Below are positions 9,482-19,764 of a stretch of DNA of 64,000 nt, piece after piece; positions within the stretch are counted from its first letter, which is position 1; each line of letters starts with the position of its first letter. Source of the DNA: Comamonas antarctica (GTDB lineage: Bacteria; Pseudomonadota; Gammaproteobacteria; Burkholderiales; Burkholderiaceae_C); assembly GCF_013363755.1 (NCBI RefSeq), contig NZ_CP054840.1:696001-760000 (forward strand), in the 5' to 3' direction. The notes under the pieces are model-generated. The model saw only the letters and a program-made list of their open reading frames with translations. It made no database searches and was not told the origin of the DNA. A program made the translations under genes and the position numbers.

Positions 9482-9620
9482 TCGTTTTTCGCACAAGGAG
9501 CTGGCGCCAAACCGCGCTACCCTACGCGGCTGCCGGCATAGCGCGGCGCGCGGCACATTGCGGTAACCTGCGCGCAGGCGGCTCCGTGCCATTGGCTTGA
9601 CTCACATGACAGGTGGATCC

Positions 9621-10640
9621 ATGAAATTTCTCCGTTTTTCGCTGCTGGCCCTGGCCCTGGGCGGGCTGAGCTCGGCCCATGCCGGCAAGACCATCGACAC
9701 CATCAAGCAGCGCGGCCAGATCAGCGTCGGCATCAGCAGCGGCGTGCCGGGCTTCTCGGCGGCCGACAGCAAGGGCCAGTGGACCGGGCTGGACGTGGAC
9801 GTGGGCAAGGCGATTGCCGCGGCGCTGCTGGGCGACGCCAGCAAGGTCAAGTGGGTGCCGCTGGTCTCGCAGCAGCGCTTCACCGCGCTGCAGTCGGGCG
9901 AAGTCGACGTGCTGTCGCGCAATACCTCGGTCACGCTGACGCGCGACGCCTCGATGGGCCTGGCGTTCACCGCCGTGGTGTTCTATGACGGCCAAGGCTT
10001 CATGGTGCCGGCCAAGACCAAGGTCACGAGCGCCAGGCAGCTCAAGGGCGCGACGGTCTGCGTGCAGGCGGGCACGACCTCCGAGAAGAACATGACCGAC
10101 TTCTCGCGCATCCACAAGCTCAATCTCAAGCCCGTGGTGTTCGACAAGTTCGACGCCGCCAACGCCGCCTACTTCGCGGGCCGCTGCCAGGCCTATACGA
10201 CCGATGCGTCGGGCCTGGCCTCGGTGCGCGCCAAGGAAGCCAAGGATGCCAAGGAACATGTGATCCTCACCGACCTGATCTCCAAGGAGCCGCTGGGCCC
10301 GCTGGTGCGCCGCGGCGACGACGAGTGGCTGGCCGTGGTGCGCTGGGTCGTGCACGGCCTGGTCGAAGCCGAGGAGAACGGCATCACCCAGGCCAATGTC
10401 GACAAGCTCAAGGCCGAGACCACCGACCCGACCATCGGCCGCCTGCTGGGCAAGACCGAGGACACCGGCAAGCTGCTGGGCCTGGACAAGGAATGGCTGG
10501 TGCGCGCGATCAAGGCCGTGGGCAACTATGGCGAGATCTACGAGCGCAACGTGGGCGAGAAGACGCCCGTGGGCCTGGCGCGCGGCAAGAACAAGCTCTG
10601 GACCGAGGGCGGCCTGATGTACGCGCTGCCGGTGCGCTGA
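9621..10640 (+). CDS. aapJ: General L-amino-acid ABC transporter, periplasmic binding protein
   Basis: 339 aa SBP_bac_3-type binding protein of the Aap/Bzt system. A Sec signal peptide (MKFLRFSLLALALGGLSSAHA) is followed by TIDTIKQRGQISVGISSGVPGFS, TGLDVDVGKAIAAALLG and YTTDASGLASVRA. ATG at 9621 is preceded by AGGTGG at 9611; the longer frame from 9597 would put eight extra residues before the signal peptide. It is first of aapJ-Q-M-P, all present and in order, so import of several L-amino acids is the likely role. Confidence 0.92.
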   Translation: MKFLRFSLLALALGGLSSAHAGKTIDTIKQRGQISVGISSGVPGFSAADSKGQWTGLDVDVGKAIAAALLGDASKVKWVPLVSQQRFTALQSGEVDVLSRNTSVTLTRDASMGLAFTAVVFYDGQGFMVPAKTKVTSARQLKGATVCVQAGTTSEKNMTDFSRIHKLNLKPVVFDKFDAANAAYFAGRCQAYTTDASGLASVRAKEAKDAKEHVILTDLISKEPLGPLVRRGDDEWLAVVRWVVHGLVEAEENGITQANVDKLKAETTDPTIGRLLGKTEDTGKLLGLDKEWLVRAIKAVGNYGEIYERNVGEKTPVGLARGKNKLWTEGGLMYALPVR

Positions 10641-10643
10641 GCC

Positions 10644-11690
10644 ATGCCCGCCGAGCGCCCGTCGCCCCTGATTGCCGCGCGGCCCGCGCCGCCGCGTGCG
10701 CGCGCCGGCTGGTCGTGGCACCACCCGGCCACGCGCGCGCGCGTCTGGCAATTGCTGGCGCTCCTGGGCGTGGCCGTGCTGCTCTGCTGGCTGGTCTTCA
10801 ACACCCAGGCCAACATGGCCGCGCGCGGCATCCAGAGCGGCTGGGACTTCCTGGGCCAGACGGCGGGATTCGACATCGGCGAGCAGCCGATCGCGTATGA
10901 ATCCAGCGATCCGTACTGGCGCGCGTTTCTCGTCGGCCTGCTCAACACCTTGCGCGTGGCGCTGGCCGGCATCGTGCTGTGCACGCTGCTGGGCGCCGCC
11001 GTGGGCATAGGGCGCTTCTCGCGCAACCTGCCGGTGCGCGCGCTGTGCCGCGCCTATGTCGAAGTCTTTCGCAATGTGCCGCTGCTGGTGCAATTGCTGG
11101 TCTGGTATCTGCTGCTGGTCGAATACCTGCCCGATACCACCGAGGCCTGGACCTGGGGGCACAGCGTGTTCCTGAGCAAGTCGGGGCTGGTGCTGCCGTT
11201 TCCGCAGCATGGCGCGGACGGCTGGCACTGGAGCATGCCGGTGCTCGACGGTTTCGCCATCGAGGGCGGCGCCGCGCTGTCGCCCGAATTCCTCGCGGTG
11301 CTGGCGGGCCTGACGTTCTATACCGCGGCCTTCGTCGCCGAAGCCGTGCGCGCCGGCATCGCATCGGTGCCGCGCGGCCAGATCGAGGCCGCGCAAAGCA
11401 TTGCGCTGGGCCGCTGGCAGACGCTGCGCCTGGTCACCGGGCCGCAGGCGCTGCGCGTGATGGCGCCGCCGCTGACCAACCAGTACCTCAATCTCACCAA
11501 GAATTCCTCGCTCGCCGTGGCCGTGGGCTACCCCGACCTGGTGTCGATCGCCAACACCAGCCTGAACCAGACCGGCCGTGCGCTCGAATGCATTGCCATC
11601 GTGATGGCGGTCTATCTGACGCTGTCGCTGGCCACGGCGCTGCTGATGGGACGTCTCGACCGGCGCGATCGCGCGCGCCAGCAAGCATGA
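10644..11690 (+). CDS. aapQ: General L-amino-acid ABC transporter permease 1
   Basis: 348 aa inner-membrane permease. The N-terminal helix (VWQLLALLGVAVLLCWLVF) is followed by a periplasmic segment and the FLVGLLNTLRVALAG transmembrane core. The ATPase-contacting EAA loop reads EAAQSIALGRWQTLRLVTGPQA. It starts 3 bp after aapJ and overlaps aapM by 4 bp (ATGA at 11687). Length and order match the AapQ/BztB family. Confidence 0.92.
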   Translation: MPAERPSPLIAARPAPPRARAGWSWHHPATRARVWQLLALLGVAVLLCWLVFNTQANMAARGIQSGWDFLGQTAGFDIGEQPIAYESSDPYWRAFLVGLLNTLRVALAGIVLCTLLGAAVGIGRFSRNLPVRALCRAYVEVFRNVPLLVQLLVWYLLLVEYLPDTTEAWTWGHSVFLSKSGLVLPFPQHGADGWHWSMPVLDGFAIEGGAALSPEFLAVLAGLTFYTAAFVAEAVRAGIASVPRGQIEAAQSIALGRWQTLRLVTGPQALRVMAPPLTNQYLNLTKNSSLAVAVGYPDLVSIANTSLNQTGRALECIAIVMAVYLTLSLATALLMGRLDRRDRARQQA

Positions 11691-12793
11691 GCCCGCATTC
11701 CACCGAAATCATTCCCGCGCGCCCCGCGCCGCTGCGCGTGGGCGGCCTGCGTGCCTGGGTGCGGCGCGAACTGTTTGGCAGTTGGGTCAGCGCACTGACC
11801 ACGCTGGCGCTGCTGGGCTGGGCGCTCTGGGCGCTGCCGGGCGCGCTCGACTGGCTGCTGTGGCGCGCCGTGTGGCAGGCCGATGCCGACGCCTGCCAGG
11901 CCGCGCGCGGCGTGGGCGCGTGCTGGGGCGTGATCACCGAAAAGCACCGGCTGATCCTGCTGGGCCGCTATCCGCTGGAAGAACAATGGCGCCCGGTGCT
12001 GGCCACGGCGCTGCTGCTGGCGCTGGTGATTGCCAGCGGCATCCGGCTTTTCTGGACCCGCTGGCTGGTGCTGGCCTGGGTGCTGGTCTGGGCCGTGGTC
12101 TTCACACTGATGGGCGGCGGCGTGCTGGGCCTGGCGCCCGTGCCCACCGAGCGCTGGGGCGGCCTGCCGCTGACGCTGATGCTCACCACGCTGTCCATCG
12201 TGCTGGCCTGCCCGCTGGCGGTGCTGCTGGCGCTGGGCCGGCGCTCGCACATGCCGGCCATCCGCACGCTGTGCGCGGGTTTCATCGAGCTGGTGCGCGG
12301 CGTGCCGCTGATCTCGGTGCTGTTCATGGCCAGCTTCCTGTTCCCGCTGTTCCTGCCCGTGGGCGCGACGCCCGACGTGCTGGTGCGCGTGCTGCTGGGC
12401 ATCGCGCTGTTTGCCGCGGCGTACCTGGCCGAGACCGTGCGCGCCGGCCTGCAGTCCGTGCCGCAAGGGCAGCTTGAAGCCGCGGACAGCATCGGGCTGG
12501 GCTGGTGGCAGACGCAGCGCCTGGTGGTGCTGCCGCAGGCCCTGGGCGCGGTGGTGCCGGGGCTGATGAACAGCTTCATCTCGATCTTCAAGGACAGCTC
12601 GCTGATCACCATCGTGAGCCTCTACGAGCTGACCGGCTCGCTGGGGCTGGCGCTCAGCGGCGACCCCGAATGGCGCCCGTTCATGGTGGAGGGCTACCTG
12701 TTCATCACCGCGATTTATTTTGTGGTCTGCGCGGCCATGTCGCGCTACAGCCTCTGGGTCGAGCAGCGGCACGCGCGCGGCCAGGCCCGTTGA
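11687..12793 (+). CDS. aapM: General L-amino-acid ABC transporter permease 2
   Basis: 368 aa permease of the AapM/BztC type. It has several hydrophobic helices in the N-terminal half, GGLPLTLMLTTLSIVLACPLAV, ELVRGVPLISVLFMASFLFP, and an EAA loop at EAADSIGLGWWQTQRLVVLPQA. Its ATG overlaps the aapQ stop, so translation is likely coupled. It is expected to pair with AapQ as a heterodimeric channel powered by AapP. Confidence 0.92.
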   Translation: MSPHSTEIIPARPAPLRVGGLRAWVRRELFGSWVSALTTLALLGWALWALPGALDWLLWRAVWQADADACQAARGVGACWGVITEKHRLILLGRYPLEEQWRPVLATALLLALVIASGIRLFWTRWLVLAWVLVWAVVFTLMGGGVLGLAPVPTERWGGLPLTLMLTTLSIVLACPLAVLLALGRRSHMPAIRTLCAGFIELVRGVPLISVLFMASFLFPLFLPVGATPDVLVRVLLGIALFAAAYLAETVRAGLQSVPQGQLEAADSIGLGWWQTQRLVVLPQALGAVVPGLMNSFISIFKDSSLITIVSLYELTGSLGLALSGDPEWRPFMVEGYLFITAIYFVVCAAMSRYSLWVEQRHARGQAR

Positions 12794-12805
12794 AGGAAAT
12801 GCTGC

Positions 12806-13567
<762 letters not shown>

Positions 13568-13648
13568 GGCTCCTGCGCAACGCGAGCGAAGGGCGCCGTT
13601 AGATCGGGCAGGGCGCATGCTCAGGGCGAACCCCGCCGGCGCCGCATG

Positions 13649-13667
13649 TGGGGGGCCTTGCCCCCCA
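13649..13667. terminator. Hairpin between convergent aapP and fbpC
   Basis: A perfect 8-bp stem, TGGGGGGC/GCCCCCCA, with a 3-nt loop lies between the convergent gene ends. There is no T-tract on either side, so it could be a weak bidirectional terminator or an mRNA-end stabiliser rather than a classical terminator. Confidence 0.4.
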
Positions 13668-13699
13668 GCGCGACCACACGCAGTGAGGGAGCGTGGGGG

Positions 13700-14767
13700 C
13701 TACTTCTCCCTGGGAAACGCCACCACATGCTCCACCGCGAGCTTCATGCCCACCCATTCCCCGACCTCATGGTTGTGGTGGCTGGGCACGTGGGCCATCA
13801 CCGTCTGGCCGCTGGCCAGGCGCATGGTGTAGAGGAACTCCGAGCCGCGAAACGACTTGCGCACGATCTGCGCCTTGACTTCGGCGCTGTCGTCGTGGAT
13901 CACGTCGTCGGCGCGCAGCAGCACGTCGCATTCGCCGTTCGGGTAGCTGGACGGCAGCGGGCATTCGGCAACGTCGCTGAGTTCGCCCAGCGGGGTTTCG
14001 GCCACCACGCCGTCCTCGCGCATCACCAGGCGCGCGGGCAGGAAGACGCCATGGCCGATGAAGTCGGCCACGAAACGCGTGGCGGGACGGTGGTACAGCG
14101 TGTATGCGTTGTCCCACTGGTGCAGTTCGCCGTGGTTCATCACGCCGATCACATCGCCGATCGCAAACGCTTCGAGCTGGTCATGCGTGACGAACAGCGC
14201 CGTGGCTCCGGCAGCCTTGAGAATGCTGCGCACCTCGTGCGCCAGGCGTTCGCGCAGATCGACATCGAGATTGGAGAAAGGCTCGTCGAGCAGCATCAGC
14301 TGCGGCCGCGGCGCCAGCGCGCGCGCGAGTGCCACGCGCTGCTGCTGGCCGCCCGACAGCTCGTGCGGGAAACGCGCCGCGCTGCCTTCGAGGCCGACCA
14401 GCGCCAGCACCTCGGCGACGCGCGCCGCCTGTTCGCTCTTGCGCAGCGCGTGGATGCCGAAAGCGACATTCGCGCCCACGCTCAAATGCGGGAACAGCGC
14501 GTAGTCCTGGAACACCATGCCGATGCGCCGCTGCTCGGGCGGCAGCGATACGCTGGCGCTGCCCACGACCTGGTTTTGCAGCCGGATCTCGCCGGAACTC
14601 ACGGGTTCGAGCCCGGCCACGGCGCGCAGCAAGGTGGTCTTGCCGCAGCCCGAGGGGCCGATCAGCACGCCGATGTCACCAGCATTCAGATTCAGTGAAA
14701 CGCCGTTGACGGCGGCCTGCGGGCGGCCGGCATAGCGCACCTCGAGTTGGGAGACCTTGAGAAACAT
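13700..14767 (-). CDS. fbpC: Iron(III)-type ABC transporter ATP-binding protein
   Basis: 355 aa ABC ATPase with an N-terminal nucleotide-binding domain ([56 protein letters not shown]). A C-terminal TOBE-like regulatory domain follows from about residue 240 ([16 protein letters not shown] ...). This is the FbpC/PotA-like class used for ferric iron, sulfate, polyamine or phosphonate import. It is divergent from its presumed permease gene, which is unusual. The substrate is inferred from the FbpB-like partner; no binding-protein gene is adjacent. Confidence 0.86.
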   Translation of the reverse strand: MFLKVSQLEVRYAGRPQAAVNGVSLNLNAGDIGVLIGPSGCGKTTLLRAVAGLEPVSSGEIRLQNQVVGSASVSLPPEQRRIGMVFQDYALFPHLSVGANVAFGIHALRKSEQAARVAEVLALVGLEGSAARFPHELSGGQQQRVALARALAPRPQLMLLDEPFSNLDVDLRERLAHEVRSILKAAGATALFVTHDQLEAFAIGDVIGVMNHGELHQWDNAYTLYHRPATRFVADFIGHGVFLPARLVMREDGVVAETPLGELSDVAECPLPSSYPNGECDVLLRADDVIHDDSAEVKAQIVRKSFRGSEFLYTMRLASGQTVMAHVPSHHNHEVGEWVGMKLAVEHVVAFPREK

Positions 14768-14860
14768 TCCGCGATTGTAGGGTGGTGCAAATGCTTAGAA
14801 TTCGCGTTTGCGCGAAAGGCCCCGGCCACCCGTGCCTTCCTCCTCCAGCCGAGTCCCATC

Positions 14861-16483
14861 TTGCGCCGCATCACTCTTGCCTTCCGTTCCCTGCCACTGA
14901 TACTGCTGGCGCTGCTGCTGACATTGCCGGTGCTGGCGGTGTTTGCCGCCTGGCTGCCCTGGGGCGGCGATGCGCTGGCCGGGCCCATCCTGCGCGAGAT
15001 GGCTTCGACGGTGCTGCCGGGCTATGCCTTGACCACGGTCTGGCTGGGCCTGCTGGTGGCGCTGGGCGCGGCCGTCGTCGGCACGGTGGCCGCGGCCACG
15101 GTGACGCTGTTCGATTTCGCCGGGCGGCGCACGCTCGAATGGCTGCTGCTGCTGCCGCTGGCCATGCCGGCGTATGTCACGGCCTATGCGTATACCGACT
15201 TCCTGCAGTTCAGCGGGCCGCTGCAGGTCTGGCTGCGCGAGACCTATGGCCTCGAGGGCCGGCTGCTGCCTGAAGTGCGCAGCCTGGGCGGCGCGGTCTG
15301 GGTGTTCATCTTCTCGCTTTATCCGTATGTCTATCTGCTGGCGCGCACCGCGCTGGGCGAGCGCGCCGCGCACCTGATGGAGGCCGCGCGGCTGCTGGGC
15401 GCGCCGCTGTCCCGGCGCATCGCCACGATTGCGCTGCCGCTCGCGCGCCCGGCCGTCGCCGCGGGCGTGGCGCTGGTGGTCATGGAGACGCTGGCCGATT
15501 TCGGCGTCTCCAGCTACTTCGGCATCCAGACCTTCACCACCGGCATCTACAAGGCCTGGCTGTCGATGGACAACCGCATTGCCGCGGCCCAGCTCGCGAC
15601 CTTCCTGCTGGTGCTGGTCGTGCTGCTGCTGCAGATCGAGATCCGCGCCCAGCGGCGCATGCGCTTCGTCACCAACGGCGTGGGCCGCGCGGGTTCGGCC
15701 GAGGCCCAGCCGCTGCGCCTGCGCGGCGCGCAGGTGGGCATGGCCTGGCTGATCTGCCTGCTGCCGGTGCTGATGGGGTTTGCCGCGCCGGTGTTCTTCA
15801 TGCTGCGCCCGCTCGCGGCCGACTGGTCGGTGTTGCCCTGGTCGCGTTTTCTCGAATGGGCCTGGAACAGCGTGCGCCTGGGCGCGATCACCTCGGTGCT
15901 GGCCGTGGCCATCGCGCTGGCGCTGGCGTTTGCCGTGCGCCGCCGCCCCGATGCGCTCACGCGCGGCGTGGCCCAGCTGGCCAGCCTGGGCTATGCCGTG
16001 CCCGGCGCGGTGATCGTCGTGGGCCTGCTGCTGCCCGTGGGCTGGCTGCAGGCGGCCGCGCCCGACTGGGGCCTGGCCTCGCTGATCACGGCCACGGCGG
16101 TGGGCATCGTCTGGGCGTACCTGGTGCGTTTTTGCGCGGTGGCGCTGCAGTCCATGCAAAGCGGTTACGCGCGCATTCCCGTGAGCTTCGATGATTCGGC
16201 GCGCATGCTGGGCACGCACAGCTGGGGGCTGATGGCGCGCGTGCACTGGCCGCTGCTCAAGCGCTCGACGACCGCGGCCGCGCTGCTAGTGTTTGTCGAC
16301 GTGATGAAGGAACTGCCCGCGACCATGGTGCTGCGGCCGTTCAACAGCGACACGCTGGCCGTGGTGGCCTACCAGCTGGCGCGCGACGAACGCCTGGGCG
16401 AAGCCGCGCTGCCTTCGCTGGCGCTGGTGGCGGTGGGGCTGGTGCCGGTGATCATGCTGAGCCGGACTTTGCGCTCGCGCTGA
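14861..16483 (+). CDS. fbpB: Iron(III)-type ABC transporter permease (fused double permease)
   Basis: About 540 aa with two homologous permease halves of about six helices each, as in FbpB/SfuB. Each half has an EAA-type loop (LMEAARLLGAPLSRRIATIALP and SFDDSARMLGTHSWGLMARVHWP). An ATG at 14747 is in frame but would overlap the divergent fbpC start and add an unlikely N-terminus. TTG at 14861 starts just before the first hydrophobic segment (RRITLAFRSLPLILLALLLT) and is preferred, though uncertain. It presumably works with FbpC; the binding protein must be encoded elsewhere. Confidence 0.85.
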   Translation: MRRITLAFRSLPLILLALLLTLPVLAVFAAWLPWGGDALAGPILREMASTVLPGYALTTVWLGLLVALGAAVVGTVAAATVTLFDFAGRRTLEWLLLLPLAMPAYVTAYAYTDFLQFSGPLQVWLRETYGLEGRLLPEVRSLGGAVWVFIFSLYPYVYLLARTALGERAAHLMEAARLLGAPLSRRIATIALPLARPAVAAGVALVVMETLADFGVSSYFGIQTFTTGIYKAWLSMDNRIAAAQLATFLLVLVVLLLQIEIRAQRRMRFVTNGVGRAGSAEAQPLRLRGAQVGMAWLICLLPVLMGFAAPVFFMLRPLAADWSVLPWSRFLEWAWNSVRLGAITSVLAVAIALALAFAVRRRPDALTRGVAQLASLGYAVPGAVIVVGLLLPVGWLQAAAPDWGLASLITATAVGIVWAYLVRFCAVALQSMQSGYARIPVSFDDSARMLGTHSWGLMARVHWPLLKRSTTAAALLVFVDVMKELPATMVLRPFNSDTLAVVAYQLARDERLGEAALPSLALVAVGLVPVIMLSRTLRSR

Positions 16484-16498
16484 GTACACTGCGCTCCC

Positions 16499-16879
16499 AT
16501 GAGCCAGACAACTTCTTCATCCGATTTCCCGGTCACGATCTACCATAACAGCCGCTGCAGCAATTCGCGCGGCGCGCTGGCGCTGATCCGCGAGCGCGGC
16601 ATCGAGCCCACCATCGTCGACTACATTGCCGAGCCGCTCGATGCGGCGGCGCTCACGGCGCTGGTGCGCCAGCTGGGCGTTCCGGTGCGCGAGCTGCTGC
16701 GCAGCAAGGAGGCGATCTACGCCGAACTGCAGCTCGATGACCCCGCGATCGGCGATGCCGAACTCATTGACGCCGTGGCCGCCCACCCGGTGCTGCTGAA
16801 CCGGCCGATTGTCGTCACGCCGCGGGGCGCGGCGCTGTGCCGGCCGCCGGAAAAGGTGCTGGCGCTGCTGCCGCAATGA
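16499..16879 (+). CDS. arsC: ArsC-family (glutaredoxin-like arsenate reductase) protein
   Basis: 126 aa thioredoxin-fold ArsC-family protein. The catalytic-type Cys lies in YHNSRCSNSRG (Cys20). Conserved Arg-containing segments are ELLRSKE, LNRPIVVTPRG and LCRPPEKVL. The family includes arsenate reductases and YfgD-like proteins of unknown role. No arsR, arsB or acr3 gene is nearby, so arsenate reduction is not supported by context. The stop overlaps the next ATG by 4 bp. Confidence 0.85.
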   Translation: MSQTTSSSDFPVTIYHNSRCSNSRGALALIRERGIEPTIVDYIAEPLDAAALTALVRQLGVPVRELLRSKEAIYAELQLDDPAIGDAELIDAVAAHPVLLNRPIVVTPRGAALCRPPEKVLALLPQ

Positions 16880-17607
16880 TTCCTGGTGCGGTACCGGGGA
16901 GCTACTCACACTGGCCCGACGCGCTGCGTGGTCCGGGCCAGCGCGTGGCCTGCCTGGGCCCGGCCGGCACCTGGAGCCATCAGGCGTGCCTGCAATGGGG
17001 CGCCGATGCAGGCCTGCGGCCCGGTCCCGAACTTCTGCCCATGGATGCCGACACGGCGCTGCAGGCGCTGGCGCAGCGCTGCGTCGATGCGGTGTGCCTG
17101 CCGGTGAGCACGCGGGTGGTGGGTGCCACGCCCTATCTTTCGCCGGTGCTGGCGCTGCTGCAACAGAGCCATGCGAATGACGCGCCCGATGCGCTGCAGG
17201 TGGTGGGTGAGTGCCGGCTGCAGCTGGGCTACAGCCTGATGGCGCGCCCCGGCGTGGCGCTGGCGCAGCTGCAGGCGGTCTGTGCCCATCCCGTGGCGCT
17301 GCAGGAGGCCGCGCCCTGGCTGCGCCAGCACCTGCCAGGCTTGCCGCAGCGCCGTTGCGCGTCGGCGGGCGCGGCGGCGCAGGCCGTGGCCGCGGCGCGC
17401 GATGAAAGGCTGGCCTGCCTCGGCCCGGCGCTCGCGGCGGCATTGCATGGACTGCATGTGCTGCAGTCGGGCATCGAACAGGGCCCGCACAATGAAACCC
17501 GCTGGTGGCTGCTGGCGCGCGCCGCGCCACCTGCGCAGGTGGCCGACGCAGCGCGGCCCTGGCTTGGCCGGTTCGGACTGGCCCACAGTGCAGGAAATCT
17601 GCCGTAG
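16876..17607 (+). CDS. Prephenate dehydratase-domain protein
   Basis: 243 aa. It has the start of the PDT domain (RVACLGPAGTWSHQACLQWG) and its end motif NETRWWLLAR, which matches the N-x-T-R-F/W catalytic region of prephenate dehydratases. The middle is divergent and Ala-rich, and there is no C-terminal ACT regulatory domain. ATG at 16876 overlaps the arsC stop. Whether it dehydrates prephenate or binds another ligand with this periplasmic-binding-like fold is not clear. A canonical pheA probably lies elsewhere. Confidence 0.7.
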   Translation: MIPGAVPGSYSHWPDALRGPGQRVACLGPAGTWSHQACLQWGADAGLRPGPELLPMDADTALQALAQRCVDAVCLPVSTRVVGATPYLSPVLALLQQSHANDAPDALQVVGECRLQLGYSLMARPGVALAQLQAVCAHPVALQEAAPWLRQHLPGLPQRRCASAGAAAQAVAAARDERLACLGPALAAALHGLHVLQSGIEQGPHNETRWWLLARAAPPAQVADAARPWLGRFGLAHSAGNLP

Positions 17608-17682
17608 GACCCGTCGCACGAGGTCGCCGTGTGGCTGCCGCTATCCTCGCAGCATGAATCTTTTGCTGCGAGCACCCTGCCC

Positions 17683-19128
17683 ATGACGATGATCGCGCTG
17701 CTGTCCGGCCTGGGTCACACCATCGTGGTCATTGCCAGCCTGCTGGTGTACATGGTTTCCACGCGCATCGGCCACCAGCGCCGCCACCCGTCGGCGGCCC
17801 TGGCCTGGGTCGTGGCGATGGTGACGTTTCCCTATGCCGCGTTGCCGCTGTTCCTGCTGATCGGCAGCCGCAAATTCCTGCGGCCGGTGCAGCGCCATGC
17901 CGCGCTGGTGCCGGCGCCGCCGCCCTGGGGCGAGGCCGAGGAGCTGCTCGCGGAGGAGGCGGGCACCACGCCGCCGCCCTGGGTAGCGCGCCTGCTGCGC
18001 GCGCTGGACCTGCCCGAGGCCATGCGCAATTCCAGCGTGCAATTCCAGGCCAGCGGCGAGGATGCGCTGGCCGCGCTGCTGGCCACCATCGACAGCGCGC
18101 GCGAGCAGCTGGCGCTGAGCACCTACGTGCTGGCGGCCGATGCCACGGGCGAGCAGGTGGCGCAGGCGCTGCAGCGCTGCGTCGCGCGCGGCGTGCGCGT
18201 GCGCGTGCTGATCGACGCCATCGGCAGCCTGCAGACTCCGCGCACGCTGCTGCGCGACTGGCGCGGCATGGGCATTGCCGTGCGGCGCTTCATGCCGCTG
18301 CTGCACAACCCGCTGTATGGACGCCTCAATCTGCGCAACCACCGCAAACTGGTGGTGGCCGATGCCCGGCGGCTGTGGAGCGGGGGGCGCAACGTGGCCG
18401 ACGAGTATTTCATCGGCAAGAACGGTGCGGCGCCCTGGGTCGATCTGGGCTTTGTCATCGAGGGCCCGCTGGCCGCGCAGGCGCTGGCGCAGTTCGATGC
18501 CGACTGGCGCGCCGCGCCCGGCCGCATCCACCGCAAGAAGCACCGCGCCCCGGCCGTGGTCCAGCCCGAGGCGCTCGCGCCCGGCCCGGGGCAGATGTGG
18601 GCGCAGTGGATTCCCAGTGGGCCGGACCATGCCGACGACACGCTGCATGCGCTGCTGCTGTCGGCGGCGTTCCAGGCGCGCGAGAGCATCGTCGCGGTGA
18701 CGCCGTACTTCGTGCCCGACGATGCCTTGCTCGCGGCCTGGACCCTGGCCTGCCGGCGCGGCGTGCGCCTGCGGCTGCTGCTGCCGCGGCGCTCCAACCA
18801 CCGGCTGGCCGACTGGGCGCGCGAGCGCGCCTTGCGCCAGCTGGCCCAGGCCGGCGCCGAAATCCAGCTGCTGCCGGGCATGCTGCATGCCAAGTGCGTG
18901 ATCGTCGATGGCGAGTGGGCGCTCAGCGGTTCGTTGAACCTCGATGCGCGCAGCCTGTTTCTCAACTACGAAGCCATGGCGGCGTTCTACGGCCAAACCG
19001 AGGTGCAGTGGCTGCAGGCCTGGCATGAAAAACTGCAGGCCGGCGCCGAACCCTATGTCAGCCGCCGGCCTTCGTGGCCCCGCGATATCTTCGAAGGCAT
19101 GGTGCGCACCGTCGGCTTCCAGCTCTGA
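17683..19128 (+). CDS. cls: Cardiolipin synthase-like phospholipase D family protein
   Basis: About 481 aa inner-membrane enzyme. An N-terminal PLD_N-type segment holds two helices (IALLSGLGHTIVVIASLLVYMV and AALAWVVAMVTFPYAALPLFLLIG). Two HKD catalytic motifs follow (NHRKLVVADARRLWSGGRN; HAKCVIVDGEWALSGSLN). This layout is that of ClsA, which joins two phosphatidylglycerols into cardiolipin. ATG at 17683 is chosen because the family starts just before helix 1; ATG at 17689 is an alternative. Confidence 0.9.
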   Translation: MTMIALLSGLGHTIVVIASLLVYMVSTRIGHQRRHPSAALAWVVAMVTFPYAALPLFLLIGSRKFLRPVQRHAALVPAPPPWGEAEELLAEEAGTTPPPWVARLLRALDLPEAMRNSSVQFQASGEDALAALLATIDSAREQLALSTYVLAADATGEQVAQALQRCVARGVRVRVLIDAIGSLQTPRTLLRDWRGMGIAVRRFMPLLHNPLYGRLNLRNHRKLVVADARRLWSGGRNVADEYFIGKNGAAPWVDLGFVIEGPLAAQALAQFDADWRAAPGRIHRKKHRAPAVVQPEALAPGPGQMWAQWIPSGPDHADDTLHALLLSAAFQARESIVAVTPYFVPDDALLAAWTLACRRGVRLRLLLPRRSNHRLADWARERALRQLAQAGAEIQLLPGMLHAKCVIVDGEWALSGSLNLDARSLFLNYEAMAAFYGQTEVQWLQAWHEKLQAGAEPYVSRRPSWPRDIFEGMVRTVGFQL

Positions 19129-19143
19129 GGTGCGCGGCTGCCC

Positions 19144-19650
19144 TCAGTCGATCAGCACCACCTCGACGCGGCGCGCCTCGGCGTTGCTGCCGCCGGCCAG
19201 GGTCTGCTCCGGCTTGCGCAGCTCGATCACTTCCTCCTTCACGCCCAGCGACAGCAGCGTCGCCTGCACCGCCTGCGCGCGCTGCTTGGCCAGTTCGGCG
19301 TTGGCCGCGGCATCGCCGGTCGCATCGTGGAAGCCCGAGATGCGCGCGCGCTTGCCGTTGGTGACGCCGCGCACGACATCGGCCAGCGCCTCGTTGCCAC
19401 CGATGGCGACATCGGCCTTGCCCGTCGCGAAGTAGAACTTGACGACCCCGTTGTCGACGCGCACCAGCGCTTCGTCGATTTCCACGGTGGCCGGCACCAC
19501 TGCCACGGCGACCACCTCGGTCTCGGGCGCCTTGAGCACGCGCTGGTACACCACGGTGCCGATCACCGCGGACACGATCAGCGCGATCAGCGCAAACAGG
19601 AACCCGAGCGCAAACCGTTGCTGGCTGTCATCGTCGGAATTGCTGGACAT
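19144..19650 (-). CDS. OmpA-domain membrane-anchored protein
   Basis: 168 aa. A single transmembrane helix (FALGFLFALIALIVSAVIGTVVY) is followed by a periplasmic OmpA-C-like domain (VKFYFATGKADVAIGG..., ARISGFHDATGDAAANAELAKQRAQAV..., NAEARRVEVVL). Such domains bind peptidoglycan non-covalently, so a role in envelope integrity is likely. ATG at 19650 has a GGGAG ribosome-binding site; the frame upstream of it has no family features. Confidence 0.82.
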   Translation of the reverse strand: MSSNSDDDSQQRFALGFLFALIALIVSAVIGTVVYQRVLKAPETEVVAVAVVPATVEIDEALVRVDNGVVKFYFATGKADVAIGGNEALADVVRGVTNGKRARISGFHDATGDAAANAELAKQRAQAVQATLLSLGVKEEVIELRKPEQTLAGGSNAEARRVEVVLID

Positions 19651-19764
19651 GTGAAACTCCCTTGTCGATGTTGAATGGAGGCAGCGCTGCGACGGCAGGC
19701 TGTCTGGAATCGATTGTAGTGGGCCGCGTCTGGGCACGGTCAACGCGGCGGCGCCGCGCGGCGC

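Noticed and set aside
16499..16879. Arsenic-resistance locus
   Set aside because: Only an ArsC-family gene is present; no regulator or efflux gene is adjacent, and the ArsC family includes proteins of other function.
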